A program made the position numbers and the translations under genes. 64,000 nt of DNA, from positions 1 to 64,000 of the forward strand of contig JAPMOS010000003.1 in NCBI GenBank assembly GCA_027972325.1, written 5' to 3'. The notes beneath the pieces are model-generated. The model ran no database searches. It was not told the origin of the DNA and worked only from the letters and a program-made list of their open reading frames with translations. Source of the DNA: Paratrimastix pyriformis. Taxonomy: Eukaryota; Preaxostyla; Paratrimastigidae. How positions within the stretch are numbered: the first letter of the stretch is position 1; each line of letters begins with the position of its first letter. Below are positions 57,022 to 64,000 of the stretch, one piece after another.

Positions 57022-59342
57022 ATGAAGCTGACTGTTGTTGTAGCCCTGTCCTTCCTGATCCTTGCGCCCTCCTTGGCATATGTCACAAACATTGATACCA
57101 CAAAATGCGGTTTCAAGAACGACTATTTCCTTTCCCGAGCCGAGAGGCGAGAGCGTATGCTGGATCAGTGCGCTTCCTTCTGCATGGTCTGTTGCTGTAT
57201 TTCGGGGTTGTTTGGCTGATGTTTGACTCTCTATCTCTATAGGATGACCTTGAGAAGGCCCTCGATGATTGTCAAGGTGCTTATGAGCAGTGCAAGTCGA
57301 AGAAATGCAGCAGCACATTGGGTGCTGCTCTCGACACGTCCTGCCAAGACGCTTGCGGCTCCGAACTTCGTAAGTGCCGTCGCCAAGGGCGCACTCTTTA
57401 TTCGGTCCGTTGTTGAGTTTCGTTGATTTTGCCACTCACACGTTTGCATCTTCAGGGATGTGAGGATGGTTGCATTGTCGACTATGATGACCAGTGCTAT
57501 GACGACTGCGAATTCTACAAGCAAAATCGCCTCGACGATTGCGAGTTCGCTTACGAGGAGGCCGCGAACAAGTGCCTCGTGGGTGATGCGGCTTGCGATC
57601 GGCAGACGAAGATTTCGCAGCGTATGTGTGAAGCGGAGAGCCGTGATTGCTATGACCAATGCCGCTCCATCTGCGGAAATAGCATCAACACTGTCTGTTC
57701 TTTACGGCCGCCTTCCCCGTTCCCAATCTCTTTCTTTCACAGTGCCAGGACAACTGCCTGAGCGATATGGAGGACACGTTCGACCTGTGCCAGTTCGACT
57801 ACGACGACTGCGAGTCCCTGTCCAAGGGGAATACCAATGCCATCAGCACCTGCAAGCTTGAGCTCCGCCAGTGCAAGTCCAATGGCCGGTCGGCGTTCAA
57901 CAACTGCGATATGGATTGCAGCTACGCCGCCGAGCAGGGTTGCTGCGAGGCCTGCGAGAAGGCTAAGCAGGACTGCCTGTGGGTGAAGTCTGAGGACCTC
58001 GACATCTGCCGCTACCAGTGCATGCCCAAGGCCGGCGAGGCAGCCCGTGCCGATGAAGATGAGTGCATCCGCACATGCGACCGCAAGTGGCGCGGTGGCA
58101 ATGCCGACTGCCGCGACGCCTCCGATACCTGCGTCGCACAGAATTGCCAGCGGACCTATGGCACGTGCCGTGAGGATTGCCTGGTCTGCTTCTTTCGCCC
58201 CCAGTCCCCCGCTCACCGCCTCTTCCAGGACTACACGGAGGATTGCTTCAATTCCTGCGAGGCCGATATCGAGGCCTGCGTGGATGGCTGCCGGGGTGGC
58301 CCCGACTGTGAGGCCGAGTGCAAGCGCCGCTACCGCCAGGCCAAGGAAACCTGCCGCGACTCCTTCAACAAGTGCGACGGAATGTGCGATGCCGACTCTC
58401 GCGACCTGTGCATGACTGAATGCGAGGTCTGGATCTCCCCCTGCCACGCGATACGACCTTTCTGACACTCCTTTTCGCCTCTCTTCTCCAACCCCACAGA
58501 AAGTGAAGCAAAAGGGTCTCATGGATTGCGACCGGGCCGTTGACGACTGCAATGCCCTGGTGGTCAAGGGCCAGAAGTCCACCACCGACTGCAGCCGCGA
58601 TCGGCGCGTCTGCGAGGCTAACATTCGCGATGGCAACGACTGGTGCACGAGCCAGTGCGCCGGCAACTTCGACACTGATCTGGCCACCTGCCAGGTCCGC
58701 CTGCCATCACTGCCTGCCCCACTGCCTGCCCCCGCTTCGCTCCCCGGCCTCACCACTATTGACGCATGCTGCTTTCTTCTCCCCACCCACAGAAAAACCT
58801 CCAAGTTCAGTTCGATTCCTGCCAGTCGACCTTCGAGTCATGCGAGACCAGCGCTGCCGGCCGGGTGAGCGCCCTCTCGGACTGCCAGGTGCAGCGGCGC
58901 ACTTGCCACGATGGCTCGATTACCGCCTTCCAGGCTTGCGAGAAGGGCGCCGAGCAGAAGTGGACCCAGGTGTGCTACGACACTTGCGAGGTTCGGCTCT
59001 CCTCCCTTCGACTGGACGGTGGCTCACTTTTCGCCCTTTCTCAGAAAAACAAGCAATCCTGCCTGGATGCCAGCGATGCCTGGTACGAGTGGTGCATGAA
59101 CACCAAGTGCGGCGGTGTCGACGCCTGCCAGCGGTTCTGCAAGCAGCGCAAGCGCACCAACGAGATGACCTGCTTCGAGGAGACGACCATCTGCCAGAAC
59201 GACTGCGCGTCCGTGCCCTCGCTTCCCTCTCGTTTCACCTGAACCGCGTGTCTCCCCCAATAGGTTTGTGGACCGGGGCACGGCTCAGACCGGAGGCGTT
59301 TCTGCTGCTCCAGTGCTTCCATCGGCGCAACCCGACAAGTAA
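57022..59342 (+). CDS. Secreted cysteine-rich helical-repeat protein, unrecognised family
   Basis: Nine proposed exons, about 614 residues, about 75 of them Cys. Begins with a signal peptide MKLTVVVALSFLILAPSLAY. The mature chain is built of modules with constant spacing: C-x6-C-x13-C-x6-C-x10-C is seen three times (in exons 4, 6 and 7), followed by x3-C in two of them and by x11-C-x3-C in the third; the related string C-x3-C-x10-C-x6-C-x3-C is seen in exons 5 and 8. Spacing of 3 and 6 puts Cys on one face of a helix, suggesting disulfide-stitched helical hairpins. Exons tend to match modules, and most introns are phase 0 and end just after a C-x3-C pair. Donors GTCTGT, GTCCGT, GTCTGT, GTCTGC, GTCTGG, GTCCGC, GTTCGG and GTCCGT. 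Tail ends SAQPDK at 59342, with no membrane anchor. Acidic and Asp-rich. Could be a surface, cyst-wall, extrusome or venom-like protein; nothing in the sequence decides. Confidence 0.85.
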
Positions 59343-59718
59343 AAGGGCACATCCTTCTCTTCTCCCCGACACGCCACGCCCCTCCACGAGCGCCCCCGCC
59401 TTCTTCTCGGCATTCCACGATGTCTACCCCACGCCACCGACGACCGACCCGAGGAAGGAAAAGAAGTGCGAGCGGACAGTCATTCCGCTCGCTGTCTTCT
59501 CCGGGAGTTTGCGCTTTGTTTTTTCCTTTGGGGGCGCCGACCCCCCCCTCTCCCGCACCCACCCACCAAACCGTCCTCCCCATCCGCCACTCTCATTGGC
59601 CGATCGCCTTTTTTGTCGTATTATCTTTGCACAGAGAGAGCCTTGCCATCGCCGCTTTTTTAGGTTATTGTCCGTTTGACAAGAGACAGTTTCCAGCCGC
59701 CGGGACCGAACCACAAGG
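59343..59718 (+). other. Region between Cys-rich gene and NOPCHAP1-like gene
   Basis: About 375 bp holding the 3' UTR of one gene and the promoter of the next. An inverted CCAAT box (ATTGG near 59597) lies about 120 bp before the NOPCHAP1 ATG, the kind of site NF-Y (itself coded here) would bind. T-rich tracts at about 59607 and 59657. Confidence 0.45.
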
Positions 59719-60453
59719 ATGGAAAGCGGGCAGAAGCGAACTTTCCCAATGCCCCGGTCGTCACGTCTGTCCCTCCTTCAAGTTCCTACTAAAAAAACGC
59801 ACAACATCTCTAGTCCTCTCTCGCCTCCAAGATTTTCTCCCTCGCCTCCAATCAGCCAATATTGATCTTCAGTCCCGCCCCCAGGCTGAGATTCAGATTG
59901 ACGCGTTGAGTCCAGACGAACAAAACGGCCGAAAGCCATATATCTCGATGGTCTGGATAACTCCCCGATTGACATCGCCACTATCGGGGTTCAGGATCTT
60001 GCTCTGGGAGTGTTCGATGTGCACCAAAACCCTGCCGCCATGTCGACCGCTGCCCCCGGGCTGCCGCCACTTTCGCTGCCTCCCTCTGTCGGGACCCTGC
60101 CGTCCCGTCCAACGGCTCTCGACGCAGCCCTGGCGGCGGCTCCCCTGCTGCCGCTGCCGCCCGGCGCCTTTGGGCCGGCCGAGGCTGCCGACCTGCCCGG
60201 GCAGGTGCTCGGGGCGCGGGCACCAGGGATCGAGGTCCTCACAAGTGGCAGTGACGACGACGATGATGATGCCGACGATGATGATGCCGACGATGACGAA
60301 GGCCCTTTAGAGGCCGCTGCCACCTCCTCCCTGAGCACTAAGCGGGGACGCGAGGGCCCCGCCTGCAGCGCGGAAGGTGAAGAGGAGGAGCAGCCCGCGG
60401 CCGGCCGGCCCCCCCAAATCGAGGAGCTCTCCCGGCGTTCGCCCCCCGGTTGA
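59719..60453 (+). CDS. NOPCHAP1: NOPCHAP1-like box C/D snoRNP assembly factor
   Basis: Three exons: 59719-59764, 59814-59950 and 59995-60453; introns of 49 and 44 nt (donors GTCTGT and GTCTGG). Spliced protein of about 213 residues reads MESGQKRTFPMPRSSLLSRL, then QDFLPRLQSANIDLQSR, and KPYISMDLALGVFDVHQN. SLLxRLQxFLPxLxxAN and the hydrophobic-acidic MDLALGVFD are the two conserved blocks of human C12orf45/NOPCHAP1 (DUF4598), and both are created only by the splices. The C-terminal half is Pro/Ala-rich with an Asp tract (about 60255-60300). In animals the protein bridges NOP58 to the R2TP complex. It is followed after 294 bp by the convergent Nopp140 gene, another snoRNP factor. Confidence 0.85.
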
Positions 60454-60747
60454 CTCCGCCTCTCTGCCCTTTCCTCTCCCCCTTTCCGCCTTGACCAGGC
60501 ACGAACATCGGAACGAGAAAAACGCCCCACAGGCGTCGATCTTTCGGGCCGTGCATTCTTGGGGGACGGGGATGGGAGGGGGCCCGCGCTCAACCGAGGG
60601 GCCAGCCGCCGAGCCGGGCGAAGAGTGCCCCCTCCAGGGCAACGGTGGGTCGGCGGGCGGCGGCCTCAGTCGGTGGGTGGCGGTGGGTGCGAAGCGAACC
60701 GAACGGGGCGACGGGAGGGCGAGACGGCCCTCCTGCTGGGCGGGTGC
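60454..60747. other. Convergent intergenic region NOPCHAP1/Nopp140
   Basis: About 290 bp between the two stop codons. Open frames on both strands show no domain. Nothing else seen. Confidence 0.55.
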
Positions 60748-63700
60748 TCACTCGTCGTCGTCGTAGTGGAACTTGACCGAGTTGCTCTCGCCCTCGTCGA
60801 TCTTGCCCCCGCTGCCAGATGCCCAGACCAGACGCCCAGACCAGATGCCCCCACCCCAGCCCACCAACCCGAACGCACACAATCGTGATCGAAACCGGGT
60901 CCGAAGGTGGAGGGGGGGGGGGGGGGGGGGGGGGGGGCAGGCGGGTGAGGGCGGACCGGTAGGTTCCGCGCTTCTTCTTGGTCTTCTCGTGGCGGAAGCC
61001 CTTGCCACGCACCTTGATCAGGTCCGAGCTTGCCCTGGCTCCCCACGAGTCGCCGTTCTGCAGCAAGACCACCCAAAGACCACCCGGCCGCGAAAGGTGA
61101 GTCAAGCAGCCACGGATGGAGCTGGGGGGAGGGGATGGAGCTGGGGGGAGGGGAGGGAGCTAGGGGGGCGGACCTTGGCCTCAAAGCGGTTGTCCATGAG
61201 GCGAGTGTCCAGGAACTCGACCTCCTCGGGGCGCACCCGCTGGAAGGGCTTGTTCTGTGGGCCCCAACCGAAAGCGAGCAGCCCCGCGACGAGTGAGCGT
61301 GCTGTGCGAGTGCGGGAGTGCGGGAGTGCGGGAGTGCGTGGCTCGGCCGGTGGGTGGAAGCGAGCGCGAGTGACAGACGGGGGTCCGCTTGGCGCTTGCG
61401 GGGGTGGCCGTGGGGCTGCTGGCGGGGACGGGGGTCGTCGGGGCGGCCATGGCCCGGGAGGGGGTCACGGTGGGGTCCTCCTGCGCAGCCCACAGCCCAG
61501 GGCCGAAGGGCGGAGGCGATGATATGAAGGCAAAGCCGCGACAAGCAGCACCTGGCCAGTCCCCGGGCAGGCGGCGGCATCGAGGGGCCCTCCCCACCCG
61601 CCGCGAGGACCAACCGGGCCATGCGATCGTGTTCGTGGGGGGCAACGAGCACCCGAGATGGAGCCGGACATACGAGATGGAGCCGTGTTCGTGGGGGGCA
61701 ACGAGCACCCGAGATGGAGCCGAGCATACGAGATGGAGCAGCACACGAGACGAGGAAACGAAAAAAAGCGGCGCCGCAAGTACATGACGGCACCCTTACA
61801 GGCGGGCAGCAGGGCCGACCTTCTGCTTGGGGGCAGCAGCGGGCTTCTCGTCATCGGACTCCTCCTCCGAGCTGCTCTCCTCCTCCTCCTTCTTGGCAGG
61901 GGCGGGGGCGGGAGTGGCGGGCTTTGCGGGGGTCTTGGGGGCAGGCTTCTCATCATCAGACTCCTCCTCCGAGCTGCTCTCCTCCTCCTCCTTCTTGGCA
62001 GGGGTGACGGCGGGGGTCTTGACGGGGGCGGGAGTGGCGGGCTTTGCGGGGGTCTTGGGGGCGGGCTTCTCGTCCTCAGACTCGGACTCAGAGCTGCTCT
62101 CCTCCTCCTCCTTCTTGGCGGGGGTCTTGGCGGGGGCGGCGGGCTTTGCGGGGGCGGGAGTGACCGGCTTTGCGGGGGTCTTGGGGCGGGCTTCTCGTCC
62201 TCAGACTCGGACTCAGAGCTGCTCTCCTCCTCCTTCTTGGCAGGGGCAGGAGTGGCGGGCTTTGCGGGGGCGGGAGTGGCGGGCTTTGCGGGGGTCTTGG
62301 GGGCGGGCTTCTCGTCCTCAGACTCGGACTCTGAGCTGCTCTCCTCCTCCTCCTTCTTGGCGGGGGTCTTGGCGGGGGTCTTGGCGGGGGTCTTGGCGGG
62401 GTCTTGGCGGGGGGTCTTGGCGGGGGTCTTGGCGGGGCGGCGGGCTTAGCGGGGCGGGAGTGACCGGCTTTGCGGGGGTCTTGGGGCGGGCTTCTCGTCC
62501 TCCGACTCGTCAGAAGAAGACTCCTCCTCCTCCTTCTTGGCAGGGGTGACGGCGGGGGTCTTGGCAGGGGCAGGAGCGGCGGCGGGGGCAACGGGCTTTG
62601 CGGGGGTCTTGGGGGCGGGCTTCTCGTCCTCCGACTCAGAGCTGCTGCTCTCCTCCTCCTCCTTCTTGGCGGGGGTCTTGGGGGCGGGGGTCTTGGGGGC
62701 GGGGGTCTTGGGGGCGGGGGTCTTGGCGGGCACAGGAGCGGCAGGCTTTGCAGGGGTCTTGGGGGCGGGCTTCTCGTCCTCGGACTCGTCGGAAGAAGAC
62801 TCCTCCTCCTCCTTCTTGGCGGGGGTCTTGGCGGGGGCGGCGGGCTTTGCGGGGGCGGGGGTGACCGGCTTTGCGGGGGTCTTGGGGGCGGGCTTCTCGT
62901 CATCGGACTCGGAGTCCGAGCTGCTCTCCTCCTCCTCCTTCTTGGCAGGGGTGACGGCGGGGGTCTTGACGGGGGCGGGCGTGACCGGCTTTGCGGGGGT
63001 CTTGGGAGCGGGCTTCTCGTCCTCAGACTCGGACTCAGAGCTGCTCTCCTCCTCCTCCTCCTTCTTTGCGGGGGTCTTTGCGGGGGCGGCGGGCTTTGCG
63101 GGGGCGGGGGTGACCGGCTTTGCGGGGGTCTTGGCGGCGGGCTTCTCGTCCTCAGACTCGGACTCGTCAGAGGAAGACTCCTCCTCCTTCTTGGCGGCGG
63201 CAGCGGCGGGCTTTGCCGGGACAGCGGGGGTCTTGGCGGGGACGGCAGCGGGCTTTGCCGGGACGGGCTTTGCCGGGACGGGCTTCTCATCATCAGACTC
63301 AGACTCAGAGCTGCTGCTCTCCTCCTCCTTCTTGGCAGGGGCAGGCTTTGCCGGGGCGATGGTCTTGGTGGGCACAGGAGCAGCGGGCTTTGCGGGGGTC
63401 TTTGCGGCGGGCTTCTCGTCCTCAGACTCGGACTCTGAGCTGCTGCTCTCCTCCTCCTTCTTGGCAGGGGCGGGCTTTGCGGGGGCCGGAGCCTTTGCGG
63501 GGGCCGGAGCCTTTGCGGGGGCCGGAGCCTTTGCGGGGGCCGGAGCCTTGACAACTGGCTTCTCCTCATCGGACTCGTCTGAGCTCGAATCGGAATCGCT
63601 AACATCATCGGACTTCAGAGCGGGAGCCTTGTGCTTCAGTGGAAGGACGGGAGCAGGGACAGCCTGACAGGGTGATGAACTCGAGTCCGAAGAAAAATGT

Positions 63701-64000
63701 GCCCAAAGACCTTTTCCTTTTGTTGAAAACCCCAAGTAAGTGGAAATGATGTCAACATATGTTAAAGGTGACGCTGCAGCCAGACCTGTTCGACGCGGCC
63801 CTTCTTCGAGGATTCTGGGGCTGCGACCTCATCTGCGTGGTGCTTCCTGCTGAGCGTTCAGACGGTCTGGAATCAAGCACCACATAAGAAATAACGGGAC
63901 GCCAAACCTCGAAAAGAAGCTGTGGCTGCAGAAGATCTCCGGAACAGCAGGGCCAGTGTACTATTCCAAACAAAAATTGGCATCAAAACTATCTAAAAAG
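60748..64000 (-). CDS. NOLC1: Nopp140/NOLC1 nucleolar phosphoprotein (5' end beyond window)
   Basis: Nucleolar and Cajal-body chaperone of snoRNPs. The large exon (about 63675-61815) codes about twenty alternating basic PAKTPAKP-type and acidic KKEEEESSSSESESEDEKP-type blocks, the CK2-phosphorylated repeats of Nopp140. The conserved SRP40 C-terminal domain lies on three further exons: NKPFQRVRPEEVEFLDTRLM (about 61174-61256), SSDLIKVRGKGFRHEKTKKK then RGTYR (about 60955-61035), and GGKIDEGESNSVKFHYDDDE ending at 60748. A 5' exon coding KHHADEVAAPESSKKGRVEQ lies at about 63787-63846. The expected N-terminal LisH exon is not found and should lie past 64000. Donors GTCTGG, GTCGGC and GTCCGC. Short G-run length differences near 62184, 62433, 62453 and 62482 break the reading frame (see findings). 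Confidence 0.9.
60908..60938. repeat. Long poly-G run (Nopp140 intron)
   Basis: About 28 G on plus, that is C in the sense transcript, just 3' of the GTCCGCCC-type donor that ends the RGTYR exon. Similar runs of 15 to 25 nt occur at about 14299, 16794, 21847, 25400 and 27075, and long C runs at about 54872 and 55982. Confidence 0.85.

Overview
The window is one chromosome end of a GC-rich, intron-rich eukaryote. It opens with about 255 bp of CCCTAA telomere (TTAGGG type) and two short subtelomeric satellites, then carries genes to its right edge. Nuclear chromatin and transcription genes (NF-YB, SMARCD/SNF12), a ciliary gene (IQUB), Arp2/3, RAB14, Rh transporters and an IP3-receptor-type channel point to a ciliated, probably free-living protist. 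I cannot name the lineage from sequence alone. All gene models below were spliced by eye against remembered family sequences, so exon edges are proposals.

Layout: telomere and satellites 1-763; degenerate tRNA-like block about 774-850 (-); IP3-receptor-like channel 903-16263 (-); PPP4R1 16262-21443 (+); USP48-like deubiquitinase 21950-30842 (-); secreted thioredoxin/PDI-like protein 31337-32438 (-); NF-YB 32561-33064 (-); RAB14 33112-34268 (+); Ser/Arg- and His-rich protein 34485-35412 (-); NT-C2 plus DIL protein 35520-43445 (+); a divergent pair of Rh ammonium transporters 43987-45929 (-) and 46001-48385 (+); ARPC3 48973-49826 (-); SMARCD/SNF12 49898-52819 (+); IQUB 53249-56651 (+); a secreted cysteine-rich repeat protein of a family I do not recognise 57022-59342 (+); NOPCHAP1-like 59719-60453 (+); Nopp140/NOLC1 60748 to beyond the right edge (-).

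Three genome-wide habits stand out. First, about four fifths of roughly 55 hand-placed introns start GTC (mostly GTCTG or GTCCG) rather than the usual GTR; all eight RAB14 introns do. Second, many introns are inflated by private tandem arrays, and in at least two the array unit is a copy of the sequence at the 5' splice site itself. Third, divergent genes sit almost back to back: start codons are 47 to 107 bp apart in four pairs and appear to share one CATG in a fifth. There are also very small exons (11, 13 and 14 nt, and a first coding exon that is only ATG).

Functionally the genes are a mixed housekeeping set: calcium release, phosphatase and ubiquitin control, vesicle traffic, actin nucleation, ammonium transport, chromatin remodelling, cilia and nucleolar RNP assembly. 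The least explained gene is the Cys-rich secreted protein, with about 75 cysteines in a strict helical spacing. The most consequential general signal is the GTC donor site.
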